NCBI GenBank assembly: GCA_016806645.1
Contig: JACSYO010002134.1
Location: 920,488-984,487, forward strand
DNA length: 64,000 bases
Source: Ophiodon elongatus
Lineage: Eukaryota; Chordata; Actinopteri; Perciformes; Hexagrammidae
Reading direction: 5' to 3'
A program made the translations under genes and the position numbers. This document shows positions 47,745 to 60,157 of the stretch, piece after piece. The stretch's first letter is position 1, and the number at the start of each line of letters is the position of its first letter. The notes under the pieces were generated by a model. It searched no databases, was not told the origin of the DNA, and saw nothing but the letters and a program-made list of their open reading frames with translations.

Positions 47745-49480
47745 GGACTGCTCCCCCCCGCCCGGGAGCTCCCTGCCCACCCCCCTGTGGCCCCGTAGCC
47801 TGGCAGGGTGATGAAGGAGAAGCTGTCAATAAGAAAACAGGCCACGCAGAGGTTCAAACAAACTGCTGTTAGAGACACAAACTAACAAGCCTCCGGCCAA
47901 GGCCTCTTCTTCATCTCTCTTCTTCTCTGTTCTTCTTCTTCTCTGGTTTTCAGGGTCTGCTTTTTAGTTCCTCAAAGGGTCCTTTAATCATGCACGTCAC
48001 AAATTCCACCATCTTCAGCACTTTGCCCGTTTGATTACACCTGTTTATGTGCTGGTGATGTTGTTTGCTCAGCCTCTGTGCGTGTGTGTGTGTGCGTTCA
48101 TATCGCTGGTGTGTATGCGCGTGTGTTCTCTTAAACCAACCTGCTGACACAAGGTCTGTCCAGTTTAGATACCGAGCTCCGAGGGCATTGCTGAACTTGA
48201 AACTCTCCTCAATTTCTTCAAAGTTTACACTGACATAAGTGCTCACATTTACAGTCCCGCTCAGCGCCTTCATGTGCACGTCGCCTCGGTGTGTGTTTTA
48301 GCTGCGGGCTGGACTGACATTACACATCAGGGCTAAATCTGGATTTTTGCAAACAGACACAAGAGACAAGCTGCCGGGTCAAACTTGTTCATTTCTCATT
48401 TTACTTTGAGAATGTGGGGCCAGCGAGGACGGACTATCTGCTCCAATATGAGACGAATTTGGCTGCAGATGACTAAAACTCTGTGATGAACCAAAACAGC
48501 TGTAAATTCATTCATCCTTCCAGGAATCAACACCGTATCACCTTAAGGGGGGCCTCCCATGGAAAACTGGTACGCTTCTGATTCTGCGCATTTATTAAAG
48601 AATATTTTCCGTTACAACTTGGGTGATATATTTGAGGTTTAGGTAATGTTGTCTACCAGTAATATTACCGTTGTACTCACCAAAGTGATAGATATATTAT
48701 GGGGACACAGTGACATCACATCAAAAATCAAACAGAGTAAGCAACACAAGCGATCAGATTATCTGACCTGAAATCTGACCTGTTAAATGGTGGTGAGGTT
48801 AATGAAATCAGTAGCAGATATGGTTGATAGAGGAATAACATGCAGGCCATTATTTTAAGTAGTATAGCCCTGTGGTTGGGTGGTATCTCTGATATCAGTC
48901 TTTGGTGCTGAAGACAGTGGCAAACATCAATGAGGTCGGAGTCAGAGTAAATGGGAAGGAGGCCTCTGTAGCGTTTGTGTGCGACTGAAATCTCGCTTCT
49001 GGTGAGGGTTTAGGTGATCGTGAGAACCCTTTGATGGATCCTACCAGACCAGGATGGAGTCACATCCCTGGGCCATGGCCACGACCTCGGAGTTTCGAGG
49101 AGTACTTGGTTACGGTGGGGTAGCCCAGGCAGTCTTGGCCTAGAAGCTGCTGCCCTTAAAATTCAGATAAAACATATTGTCCCACAAAGAGAGGAAGAAA
49201 CGTGTCTTCAATGTGGTGAAAAACACACAGAACAAAAGAAAGGAAGATTAAAAAAAGCTACACATGATTGTGCAAGAAGTGCCGCGGTGAAAAATGTGTT
49301 AGTATTAACATTCAAAGTCCTTCACTCCTTGGGGGATGATGTTAATGGGGTTTTGAATTAATTAAAGGGAAGAGTGAAAGAGTTCGGTGGGGTTACCAGT
49401 CGACTTGCAGGGGTGTGCGTTGGTGTGCAGCCTGAACTCTGGATATATAACCTGACGAGTGTCCCCTGCAGTGAGTCCCC
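47743..49480. other. Unique non-coding sequence
   Basis: The 109-aa minus frame at 47950-48279 includes a CA-derived His/Thr stretch and is not credible. No element recognised. Confidence 0.4.
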
Positions 49481-49680
49481 TCCAGCATGTTGTCGAGCAA
49501 GCCTGGGTGTCCCGTGACCTTAGATGCTGCCCATGATTAGGTTTTATGAGGCCTAATGAATGCTTATGCATTCTCTGACCAGCTCTGATTAATATTGATG
49601 AGATCCTGGGATTGCTGACATGCACCTTTCCACAAAGGCTTGATTATGACCCGCGCATGTTAACACATTAGTCGGCTTGA
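49481..49680. other. Unique block with a palindromic POU-like site
   Basis: GAATGC-TTAT-GCATTC at 49558-49573 is a perfect inverted repeat resembling POU dimer sites, next to CTGATTAATATTGATGAG. This is motif evidence only. Confidence 0.3.
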
Positions 49681-50834
49681 AGAGGGACGAGAGAGGCGGT
49701 GAGGTGGTGCTTCTCAGCCTGAACGTCATTGCAACACTGTGTTTATAAGTCATGGTGATATCAAATTGAAAGTGTTTAGCTTTAGAGATTCACCACATTA
49801 ACATTTTCACTGAAATGTGAAATGCTCAACCCAGTCGGCGGAAGAAATGTTGGCATTGTATGTCATTGTTGTATGGTACGATCCATAACTATGTTTCATA
49901 TCAGCCCCGTGTCATGCTTGCAGAAACACACAATGCCATGTGGTTAACGTTGTGAAACATTTGATTAGGTCGAGGAAACAAAACTCCTTGGTTAAGGTTT
50001 GAAGAAAAGATCATGTTTTGTGTTAAAATAATAATCTAACAACGCAGCTAAAACGTAACAACGCAACATATCCTCATACAGTATGAGTATTCGGATTTTA
50101 ACTTTGGCACAATACCTTGAAAAATATCAATATTTGTATAAAATGTTATATTTCTGATACTACTCAATCAAAGATCTGTTAGTGTGGGAGCTAAATTAGG
50201 TATTTTGCTATCCGGGAACTGTATCTAAAATAGAAATTGGTATTAGAAACCCAACCTCAGTGATCAGTTTAATTTTGAATCAGTGAAAACAACAACTGTT
50301 GCCTCCATGGGGTCATGAAGGCCACGTCAAAATCAATTTAAACTCACCTGCTCTTTTTTAAAAAGCCTTAATCTGTGTATTTTGGGGTCAAAACTGAAAA
50401 ATGATGAGCCTCAAGTTAAAGTTCTTATTGAATCTTAAGAAATATACGTGCGCTTGGCAAGAAGTGGAAAGTGCTCGAATGATCTCAAAGCCGACACATT
50501 CAGGTGAGTTAGCTGGCATTCATTCACCTGGATTTGGCCCCGCCTTGAATAATTCAAGAAAATGGAGGTTAGAAATGGACTGTCCCCATTAGAGCCACCT
50601 GTCCATCACAGAGCTGTCACACAGCAGGCTCATATATTTACTCCATCACAGTTAAATCCACTGACTGTATCTATTAATTAGTAGCTCTCCCGTCGAGTGA
50701 AGGTAACGGCATTAAAATCAATCTTTTCTACCTGCAAACACAGAACGAACACTCACAATGTTAAGTCGGTGTCCAGCTGTTTGTGACTCACTTGTTTTAC
50801 AAAGAGAACAAATCAAAGAGAAACTGGGAGCTAA

Positions 50835-50835
<1 letters not shown>
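49681..50835. other. Unique non-coding with an old repeat at 49910-50080
   Basis: The stretch with GGTTAAGGTTTGAAGAAAAG, ATCATGTTTTGTGTTAAAAT and AAACGTAACAACGCAAC resembles the segment at 62740-62830 and a fish repeat I recall. Confidence 0.35.

Positions 50836-50888
<53 letters not shown>
50836..50888. repeat. (GA)n microsatellite
   Basis: About 25 GA units. Confidence 0.96.
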
Positions 50889-50891
<3 letters not shown>

Positions 50892-51875
50892 CGTAAAGGT
50901 GGAATGACAGGTGCGGAAAAGGGAGGCCTGAATAATTCAGTGAGTGGTCTGGCAAGATTTCATCTCTCTGTTGATCACTCTGTTCATATTTCCTGCTCCT
51001 GCTGCTTTTAACTTCCCTCTTCATCCTGCAGCGTTCAATCTGGTACCTGATTTTCATTTAGTACACTGGTTTTAGTCACATTTTAAACACTAGATCATCC
51101 GTTCATTTGTACTATTTTCCATAATGTTGTTGTGTTCTGGCCTGTCATTTCTTAGTTTTGCCTTTAAGGTTTTTTATTTTCAGGCAAAATTCCGACAACA
51201 GCTAAAACATGATTGTGCCTTTAGAGATGAAGCAATATGAAGGGTAGACCATAGAAATAGAATGGGTGTAGAACGGACATTCCCATTTCAAATCAACGTA
51301 GCACGACGGTCAGAGTGGCGACCATTTTCACTCGTACTGTTGCCGTTGCGGCCTTTGTTGTGGGCTTTCTACCGTATAAAACTAAAGTGACTTACAGAAA
51401 GTTACGGGAAGACTTACTGAGGTGAGGTTTTGGAGTAACGACTAAAACGAGCATCGGAGCAGGTATGTTACGAAGCGAAGAGAGCCAGAGCAAATGAGTG
51501 AAATATATCAACTTAATGCTTAACCCACACACTCTTGTCACACCGTAGGAAAGTACATTGCCATCGCTAGAGGAGTGACAACTTTGTTCGGCTCATTTTC
51601 TGTAACCGGTGTAGCATTAAAGCATGGTGGAAATAGCGAGCGTACAGCTAGCTCGTAGCTAGCTCGTAGCTAGCAAGCGCCGCTCTCTTCCTGGCAAGCT
51701 GCAACAACACTGACTGTTGATTGTCACAACTAACAATAATCGCCATTTTCTTTTCTTCTAGTTGACGAAAAGCAGTTCAATATCCGTTGAATAGGGAAAT
51801 TAATGTACTTATATAATTACATGAAACTTCCGTGTTGATTACTGAGATTAAGACAATTATTTTTTGTATTACACA
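50889..51875. other. Unique or old-repeat non-coding sequence
   Basis: A tandem of about 11-12 bp (AGCTAGCTCGT, three times) lies at about 51648-51680. GACCATAGAAATAGAATGG at 51249 is reminiscent of dispersed repeats. No gene recognised. Confidence 0.4.
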
Positions 51876-52638
51876 CAGTAGCGGGCCGTGTATTTCACAC
51901 CTAGGCCTTCAGTGATGTCCTACACAGTCCTCCCTGAATGAATCCACCTCTTAATACCATCATTATGATGCCATGGCTCTAGAAACTATACGTTTAGACA
52001 GAAACGCATTATAACTAGGCGTTGCATCACCTTAACATAGCGTAGTCCGTCTTGAAAATGCCGTTGTTTGTATTTCTGCGACCAAATCTATCTCTTCTCC
52101 TCCATCAGCCATTGTGGGTTAAAAAAATAACACAAAAACAACGCTTCTATATCTATCTACACAAATTAACGCTAGCTCGTTCAGGATCAGGTTCAGGTTG
52201 CTAGCTCCGCCTCTCACCAGTGCGCATCCAATCAAAAGACGTGCCCGTGCTGACGTCATTGTACGCCTGCATGCTGGCCCCGGTGTCGCCAACTCGAAAT
52301 CTGATTGGTTAACACCACAGTTTAGATTCCGTTAACTTTAAGCTACAGACGCCAGCACTGTTGATTCTGAAGGCGTAAGGGCAGATTTCTTGTTCCCTAG
52401 CAACACATGACGGCTGAAATATGATTGGATAAAAGCTCTAACGTAAGGGCCAGGCCTCCGCTCTCGACCTGAGGCTGGAAGCAGCGCAACCAAGAGAAAA
52501 GCTATGAAATGAAGAGAATAGACTATGGGGAATAATTTAATACATATTTGTGGAAGAAATATATAAAAATTGTATTTATATTCTGATGATGTTTAGGCCA
52601 GCAGAGAAGGCCTTGCTGGCCCTGACGGCCCGCTACTG
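51876..52638. mobile_element. hAT-type non-autonomous element (763 bp) with 8-bp target duplication
   Basis: Both ends carry the 14-bp inverted repeat CAGTAGCGGGCCGT, with a further shared AGGCCTTC about 25 bp in. The flanks are ATTACACA (51868-51875) and ATTACATA (52639-52646), matching at 7 of 8 bases. A CAG-starting terminus plus an 8-bp duplication is the hallmark of hAT elements. No transposase frame is present. It includes a CRE-like TGACGTCA (52251-52258). Confidence 0.85.
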
Positions 52639-52646
52639 ATTACATA

Positions 52647-53886
52647 TTTTCTGAACTTTAATGTTTAGATGTACAAATGAGTCATTATCTAAAGTTCAAT
52701 TTTGGTGAATTTAGGAGAAATATACAGACCCAAATAAACTAAGTTTAGTAAATGTGTATTTTGGATGTTTTCTTTTCAAGACATGTTCTGGAAACAAGAT
52801 AGCCCAAAATGTCAAAATTGGCCAGTGCAAGAACACCCAACGTTTTTGCCTGTAGTGCCTCGCCTAAAGAAAGGTTTAACTATTACCACTTAAGAAACCT
52901 TGAAAGTATTTGGTGTGTATTTTAACTGTCCATCAGCTGAATGAACACGCTACATTTCACTTTGTCTTTTTGTTTACCTTTCATTATTGACTTATTACTT
53001 TTATTAGCTTATTTTTTGACATTAGGAACAGCAGTTTGACAAAATAATCTCTTTCGGGGAGCAAGGAATGATTGGTACAATCCTAATCCATGATTTAGGA
53101 CCAGGGTTGATACCGCTAACACAAGAAGTTCATGTGATAACAACTCCACAAACTCTATTTAACACGAGGTGCAGTTGAAAGATAGTAATTGGCCCTTAAT
53201 ATTATTTTGCCCAATTTGAATATAGTTTAGATTTTTAACTGTCAATTTGTCTTCATTGTGGAAAAACTGTTGCCAGTCATATTTTTCCTCATACGAAATG
53301 TAATTGTTGGGCGCATGGGGTAACGAAAGGATCCTAAGTCTCACTCCCAGTAGTGGGACCTCCAGTTTGGTCGCCTTGGTCGGGCATTTCAACGGACACG
53401 ATTGGCCGTGTTAGTGGGTGGGAAGCAACTGGGCAACTGGGTGTTAGAAGGAGACAAAGGTGGGTTGAACAGCGACAAAGAGACATTCTGAATATGGGAG
53501 AACCCTGCTATCGATAATCACAATGATAGCTAAAGCACTGTTGCCTCAGTAATAACATGGACTGTGTCCAAGTTTCAGTTTTTCTTGTTTACAGATAAAC
53601 TGATTTTCCATTTTCAAAAGGACTTCTAATGGTTTAATACTTTGAACATGAGAGCATGTAAATCTGCAAAACAGTTTTACAACAAACTGTCCTTTCCAAC
53701 TTTTGATCTACTTTATTTTGGTTTACTTTAATTATTCTATCTTCTACTTTCAGATCTGTTTTGTTCCCTCTTTGTCCTCCACCTTGTCTTTCCTCTTATC
53801 ACGTCTTTCTCCTGTGTGTTTAATGCCTGCTGACTGTGCATTTCCTCATCAGAGTTGATACTCTACGCACATACAAGGCTATCTCA
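52647..53886. other. Unique non-coding sequence
   Basis: No recognised gene or element. Confidence 0.4.
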
Positions 53887-53925
53887 CACACCACACACCA
53901 CACACACCACACACACACACACACA
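53887..53925. repeat. Imperfect (AC)n / ACCAC repeat
   Basis: ACACACCACACACC-type array passing into AC units. Confidence 0.85.
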
Positions 53926-54774
53926 CAGAGAAACAGACAACATTCAGTCTCTGTGGACTCTGACTCACAGCACAATAAGCATCATGGGAACTAAACTCCT
54001 AATTGGAGACAGGTAGGGAGAATCTCCGGTCACGTGCCCATGACACCGCTGCACTTTAAATATTTTGCTTGTTTACGAAACCAGCAAATGTATATGTAGC
54101 CTCTACGAAAATGAACGTGTGGTTGGGAAATATGAAGGGGCTGGCGAGACAACACTGAAGAACAAAAGTGAATAAAGATAGTCAAGGAGAAAGAAAAGAC
54201 AAATAAACAGTAAACAGACGTAAGAGAAAGGAAGGGAACACTGAGGAGGGAGATACAGATTAATGACATGCACACACGATGGAGGCGTTGCACTCATCAC
54301 CTGCAGCAGGTGAGAAGAAGCGGGGAAGTAGTGTTTAATGGTGAAATGTTACTCCTGTAATTTTGTGCAAGGATCAAACGAACAAGATGCGTGTTGATGT
54401 GTGTTCAGTCCCACTAGGGAGGTCAGTCAGTCCACCATTTTGGTTCAGACTGACGTCCACTGACGAATGGCTGAAATGCAATGACATTTTGTACAGACAG
54501 TTACAGTCTCCAGAGGATGAATCGTACTGACTCTGGTGATCCTCTGACGTTTCCTCTAATCAGGTCAACCTTTGACTTACTTATGACCAAATTCCTGCAA
54601 AACCCATGACATTCCCATCAGCTTCAGCTTTATATGTTTTTAGTGCTAAATAGCGAATGTTACTTTGCAAACATGATGAAATAAGTAACCATTGTAAACA
54701 TTACTTGCTAAAGACCTGCATGTTAGCATTGTCATTGTAAGTAGAATATAATAAAGCACCGGGGATACTCTCAC
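53926..54774. other. Unique non-coding sequence
   Basis: Nothing recognised. Confidence 0.4.
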
Positions 54775-54960
54775 TGCTAGCATGGCCCTTTTTTGGACCG
54801 AGACAGACTTTGTTTTTCCCGTACGCTCGGTCTTCTAACTCCAGCTCCATATTTAATGCACGGCCATGAGAGTATTGTCAATCTTTTTCCATCTCGCTAC
54901 AACAAATAAAAGTATTTCCCACTATTTTGAACTCTTACTTTAAAAGTGACTTCAATTTAA
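54775..54960 (+). mobile_element. Right part of a common fish repeat
   Basis: Words GCATGGCCCTTTTTTGG, ATGAGAGTATTGTCAATC, AAAAGTATTTCCCACTATT and a terminal ACTTTAA match my memory of the right end of an abundant fish element. A shorter relative is at 11822-11893. Confidence 0.5.
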
Positions 54961-57188
54961 GACAACTTTAGTACTCTGTGAAAAATGTACTCGTTAGGCA
55001 ATATGCAAAGTGGAACTTATTTTGCTTTAACTTATCGTTATGAGGTATATTTTGATTGCACAATGCCATGGCTATAGAATAATGACACCATCTCCATTTG
55101 GATAGGTTGCCTATAAGTCTCATTGTAACTATGCAATTCTGTCTGCCACCGAACACAATCTCCCAGGAAATGAAGGCTTGTTTTATGGCACAAAGGAAGT
55201 GCAGCAACCACTGCGAGGACATCACTGACCGCCAGTGGAAAAACCAAAGTAACAGTGGAAAACAAAATGGAGTGTGTCCTGTGTTGTTGGTAGTTGCTAG
55301 GCTCTTAGGGAAACGGAAAGTGGTCCAGTTGTCTCTGTGACGGCGGCGCCAACAATAATATCATTAATACCACTTGGAAGCGCTGAGTATACTCTCAGAA
55401 AATAAGCCTGAATAAAAGAATATTTTATATTTTACACACTTTTTGATGGAAATGTGTGACATCATGACAAACACAAAACATTGTTAGTTTTAGCGTCTTC
55501 CAGTACAGTGACTTTTCTACATACCGTTATAATCATGGAGAAGCCTTCAGGTGTCCAAAGGCCACACCTTAGCAGGCAGAATCCTTCCCAGGCGGCAGAG
55601 CGGAGCTGGGATGATGGCGTGAAGTGTGCCTCTAAACATGGTAAGTGTTGTGGTTTATGTGTGTTATGATACTCCCTGAAACCCAAGTTATTAATTAAAA
55701 AAAACATTGTGGATACAAGCTCTTAGTATTAATGTTTATGCAGTGTGTATTTCATTCTGCCCGGCTGGAGTGAGAACTATCTCCTTGGTAACTCAGCACC
55801 TTTCCCCTCTCTCCCTCCTGAAGTTGACCTCCCACTGAGCGCACTGACACCCCTGTCACATCCCATCCACCCCATCCAAACACACACACACACACACACA
55901 CATGCTGCATGCCTCATGAATATTTAATCAGAACTGGTCTTATGACATGCAGTATCAGACCAGTGCAGAAACATCCCCATCTGAGCCCCACTGAGAGAGA
56001 TTATTAACCCGTCAGAGTGCAGAAGGGACACGCCCTCACACACATACAAGTGTACTGTGTATGCAGAAGTATAAGTTGAAATGTTCTATTATTGCGTGAC
56101 TAAATCACCTCTATATGGCACAAATAAATAGCATCTTCCTATTAAAATGTGTATGGAATCATCCTCTAAAATCTGTTTCATGTTCAGTCTAAATACACTT
56201 CTACAGACAACAGGATGCTCTCATCTCTCCACCTCTTTCAACAGATCACCCCTGTGGGAAGACGAGGTTCAAAGGTGGGCTGACAGAGATGTTGTGTGTA
56301 ATTATTGGAACAAAAGGATATAATAATAATAATATAATGTTAGGTGTCATTATTCCATCATTTGGATGACAGAAGGGGGTGTGATTCTGCCCTTTCTTGT
56401 TATTCAAATCTGCGGATGGATGTCATTCTAGTTTCTAATAGCGTAGCTTACAATTTTTATCCTTAAAATTCCTCAAACCAGAATATTTGGAGCATCATGT
56501 AAAGTTATATTATTAGTATTAGAAATTCTAAAGGTTGTTGTTCTTTTTTTTCAGGAATCACGTTTTCTTCACATGTTAGGTTTGCGTATGACCTTGAAGG
56601 CTATTTTACCCATGAGCCTCAGCTGCTGTTGCTATAGAGACAAAGCCAAATTTTGTTTCATGGTTACAAACCAATGCTATTGACTGGATTTTGGGCAAAA
56701 TAAATAAATAATACTAATCACAAGGTTTACTGACTTGGTATGAAATTATGGTCATGTAATGTTTTATTCAAACTCTGCACATACATTATTCTGCACAGTT
56801 AAGCTTAAACATCCAAGTGACATAACATGAAGCAAAACACATATTTTGAGGTTCATTAAGTTCAATGATTGGTAATTACAAAATTGCACCATGGGAGTCG
56901 TAGTTGACTTCTCTGCTTTAACGTTTATGTCCACAGGCTTGTAATTTTAACTTTTAATCAGGGAGGCAGATATTTTCTAACACAGTTGTTCATCTTTTAT
57001 TCTGATGATTCAACCAGGAGAGCTGCAGGACCATCTAAGCTTCCAGCTGTTAGTCACCTAACATTGCATGTGCCGACAATGAAATCAGACTTTACTGCAG
57101 GATAAAAAGCCAGAAAAAAACCTCCTCCCACAGATTCCTCCAGTGGATTTCACACAGCTGTCACTCATTCCTGGTTCCCCTTACCAAC
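54961..57188. other. Probably old-repeat and unique non-coding sequence
   Basis: The segment 54990-55410 has a TE-like character (overlapping short frames on both strands, ending in AATAAGCCTGAATAAA) but no confirmed ends. A short AC array lies at 55880-55902. GGATAAAAAGCC at about 57101-57112 is TATA-like and lies about 80 bp upstream of the ATG at 57189. Confidence 0.35.
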
Positions 57189-57458
57189 ATGGAGGTCCGG
57201 TGGTCTGACATGATGTGGAAGATGAATCTGTCTCATCAGGAGCAGGGTGAGCCCCCTCTCCAGGGGGGATTCCCAACCGCTCCCCTCCTGACAGGTTTGA
57301 TGAATCTCCACTTCCCCTCTATGCCGGACGCAAATCTTGAGGTTTTAACCAAACGCACCACTGATCCATCTTTAAGAGGAGCTGGAGACGGACTGTGGGA
57401 CATTTCACTAATGAGAGACGTGACATTTCAACCTCAACTTCGGCCCAGTTCAACCTGA
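57189..57458 (+). CDS. Possible short coding region, 89 aa, unrecognised
   Basis: An intronless frame of 89 codons plus stop, starting in a fair Kozak context (AACATGG) and reading MEVRWSDMMWKMNLSHQEQ at its start. Unlike other frames here it has a balanced composition with Trp, Met, Asp, Glu and Arg and no simple-repeat content. A TATA-like box sits about 80 bp upstream. There is no signal peptide, membrane segment or known domain, and no polyadenylation signal was noted close by. Donor-like GGTGAG at about 57246 could mean that only the first 19 codons are exonic. It may be a chance frame; no homologue is recognised. Confidence 0.2.
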   Translation: MEVRWSDMMWKMNLSHQEQGEPPLQGGFPTAPLLTGLMNLHFPSMPDANLEVLTKRTTDPSLRGAGDGLWDISLMRDVTFQPQLRPSST

Positions 57459-58019
57459 CAGATGCTGCAGATGTGACTCGTCCTTCTGCTCTGTGGTCAA
57501 AGTCAACAGAATCCAGTGGGGGGCGAAGTATTTATATCTTTTATTTTTTTTTAAACAACAAAGTGAGTTAGTAACTCAAATGTATGGAATTACAAGTAAA
57601 TATGCCTCCTCCAAATATCTACTTAAATAAAAGTAAAAGTGTCCTTGCAGTTAAACATAGTCATGGGTCAAAAGTAAAAGCGCTCATAGTGAGAAGTAGT
57701 TTGGTTTCACTGTTGGGCAAAAATAGCATGCAGTATGTCCAAATGTGTTACTTTTTAAATAACTTTAAGAGCATTCAAAGATGTGAAAGGATAAAAAAAG
57801 GATAGAGGAAAGAAAGAAGTGAAAGAAAGAAGGGCATAAATGAGGAAGTCAGTAATGAAGGAACGAAAAAAGGATATTTTGGCAGAAGACAAATTAAGTA
57901 TGTCCTCAGTGAAAATGTACGGATCCGGGTGGCATTATGGGTGCTTTGAATATTTTGCTGCTGTTACTTAGTTGTACATAAACTTAATTTCTAGCAGACA
58001 GGGTAACATCAACGTCTTA
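57459..58019. other. Non-coding with element-like AAGTAAAAG words
   Basis: ACTTAAATAAAAGTAAAAGTG at 57621 onward resembles internal words of the 7620 and 44095 elements. An A/G-rich patch lies at 57785-57890. Confidence 0.35.
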
Positions 58020-58389
58020 TTTACCGCTAAAGGGACCCAGTCCAACAGTCCAGTGCACGTGCACGTGCACAGTAACCACTCCACTCCCTCAACAACCTCC
58101 ACATCAAGTGTCATATTTTATGTCGTCATCTTGGTTTTCCAGAAGTGACACGAGAGGGTGGAGCTCAATACAAACTAAAGCTGAATAAGACATTTTAGGG
58201 GACCAAAAAGGTCACAATTAACTTTCATGAACTGAAAACAGACTGTGGAAAGTTGTAAGACAAAAACAGGGGACAACTCCCAGACCAGACAAAGCTGTGG
58301 TAGCAACCTGTCAATCACGAGGTAGCCATCCCCTAAAGCAAACCCTGTATTATTATCTAGTTTATCTAAATGGGTCCATAATTTACTAA

Positions 58390-58647
58390 ATGAACATCAT
58401 GCTGTGTTGTATTGTATTGTATTTTATTAAACAACACACTCAAAGTAGCAGACACACTAGATCTGCTTCAAGAGGTGATTGTGTCATTTCACATAGGTCA
58501 AGCTCTTTTAGCAAATCTGCATTTTCTGTGACTTCAGCAAACTCGTGGAATGCTCTGCCATCACACATACGCACAAAAAATACGTACAAAACATTCAAAC
58601 ATAGCCTTAAGGAATGGCTTGTTGCCAATCAGGTGTGCAAGCATTAA
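58390..58647 (+). pseudogene. LINE reverse transcriptase C-terminal fragment
   Basis: An 85-codon open frame, of which roughly the last 70 residues are LINE-derived (HTRSASRGDCVISHRSSSF, SANSWNALPSHIRT, TFKHSLKEWLVANQ). The first residues probably come from flanking DNA. It lacks fingers, palm and the FADD-type catalytic box, so it is non-functional. Confidence 0.7.
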
Positions 58648-59003
58648 TGTACTGTTTGTCCTGCCTGCTTGTTTCCCCTATATGTGCATTTGTCTTGTTC
58701 GGTGTTGATGTATGTTAGGTGCCTCAGTGTTATACATGTACTTATTCTGTAGGTACACTTTTCTTTTTCTCATATGTGAATTGTTTTTGTCTATACATTA
58801 CTGACTGTTTATTGATGAATCTTAATTTCATTATGTTATTTGAAATTTTGTAATTTTAGGCTGCCTTCAAAAAATCGGGCCCGGGGACAGCAGATGAAAA
58901 TTAGCCTCTCTGGCTAACTCTGGCTCACTTACAGTATTACTGTTGATTAGTGTGCATTGTCCCTGCAAAATAAACAGCAAATAAATAAATAAATTAAAAA
59001 AAA
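58411..59003 (+). mobile_element. 5'-truncated Rex1/L2-like LINE 3' end
   Basis: The frame ending at 58647 carries SAFSVTSANSWNALP followed by TYKTFKHSLKEWL, the typical extreme C-terminus of CR1/L2/Rex1-type reverse transcriptases (a WN-LP motif, then a TFK/SLK-WL helix). The 3' UTR has GGGGACAGCAGATGAAAATT and TGTGCATTGTCCCTGC and ends in an AAATAAATAAAT tail (about 58966-58994). The catalytic RT domain is absent, so this copy is dead on arrival. The left junction is near the TATTG repeat at about 58410-58425. Rex1 versus L2 is not resolved. Confidence 0.75.
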
Positions 59004-59240
59004 TTAAACTAGAGATTAAAACCATAAACTCATGTTCACGATGTTTAATGAGGTAATAAATCAGATGAGCAGTAGAGTCATTTTCTCATAGACCTCTATA
59101 CAACCAGAATTCTTTTAACAACCAGAGAAGTCGCCCCCGGATGGCCAAAAGAAAGTATGCAAGTTCAAGGCACTTCAGCACTGGCTTCATTTTCCAGACA
59201 CAGAGGTTGCCGCCTGGTAAAGACCGAAGTATCCTTCAAA

Positions 59241-60157
59241 AGAACTAATTCATACAACGTGTCGTTCAGCCTCGTCGGATGACAAACGTGATTTTAGCCG
59301 TTCCACACGGCCACACTCAAAGGTGGTGTGAAAGGCCTGCCCTCATTGAAAGGGGGAAGATGTAGACATTGTTTTATGCATGGGGATGATGGCACACACA
59401 TCTGGGTAGTCTTTATTCAGACATTGATTGTTGTGTGAAGAATGAAATGAGCAAGCTTTTTTTCCCCAAACGCTCACCTCCACACACCCAGCCAATCACT
59501 GTGTGAAATGGACGCGGTCGTCAAACAGAAATCACAAATGTGTATTTAAGTACATGAAGTACCTGGATAATCACCAAAGGTCAAAACAAGGGCGGCTTAG
59601 AGAGATGTTGGCACGGTTCTAAAACTTTGGAGGTTTCTAGACGTTTGATGCCAAGCTGCAAATTTTGGGTGTCAATAAAAACTGGAGAGTTCACAGGGTC
59701 ACTGCTGGAGGGGAACTATTTTTTTTTCTGCTTGAGTAAATGTGATTGATCACTTCCCCTTTTGGAAGAATCCATGAACTGAAAGTGTACAAGTAAATGG
59801 AAACACAGAACGTTATCCAAACACTTCCAATCACAGAACATGACTCTTCTTTTAAGCTGAACTCCAACCAAGACTGTTATTCTGCCTCGTCACAGCTTTT
59901 CACTGACTCCAACCTTAACCAGTAAGAAAAAATGCCTTTCACACTAGGCAAACAAACTAGAACCATATAAACTAAAACAAAGTCACCCATGTAGCTCGGG
60001 GTTTGTGTTTTATTCAGACGGTGAGAATGTTTTTGGTCTCCGTCCTTAAATGTTAATAAAGCCCATGCAAATTTAATCCACGTAAACAGGGGCAGGTGAG
60101 TGGACTGTGGAGGATGACTTATTCATGAAGGCCTATCTGACCGAGACCTGCTGGCAG
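59241..60157. other. Unique non-coding with an octamer motif
   Basis: ATGCAAAT at 60065-60072 followed by TTAATCC is a perfect octamer. There is otherwise no recognised gene or element. Confidence 0.35.

Larger units (their letters stand above)
58020..59240 (+). mobile_element. Old fish repeat split by a LINE insertion
   Basis: The left part (about 58020-58410) contains GGACCAAAAAGGTCACAA, AACTTTCATGAACTG, AACCTGTCAATCACGAGG and CATAATTTACTAAATGAAC. The right part (from about 59004) continues AAACTAGAGATTAAAACC, ATAAACTCATGTTCACG, TCATTTTCTCATAGACC and AGAGGTTGCCGCCTGG. I recall these two parts as contiguous in a common fish repeat. The outer boundaries are approximate. Confidence 0.5.
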
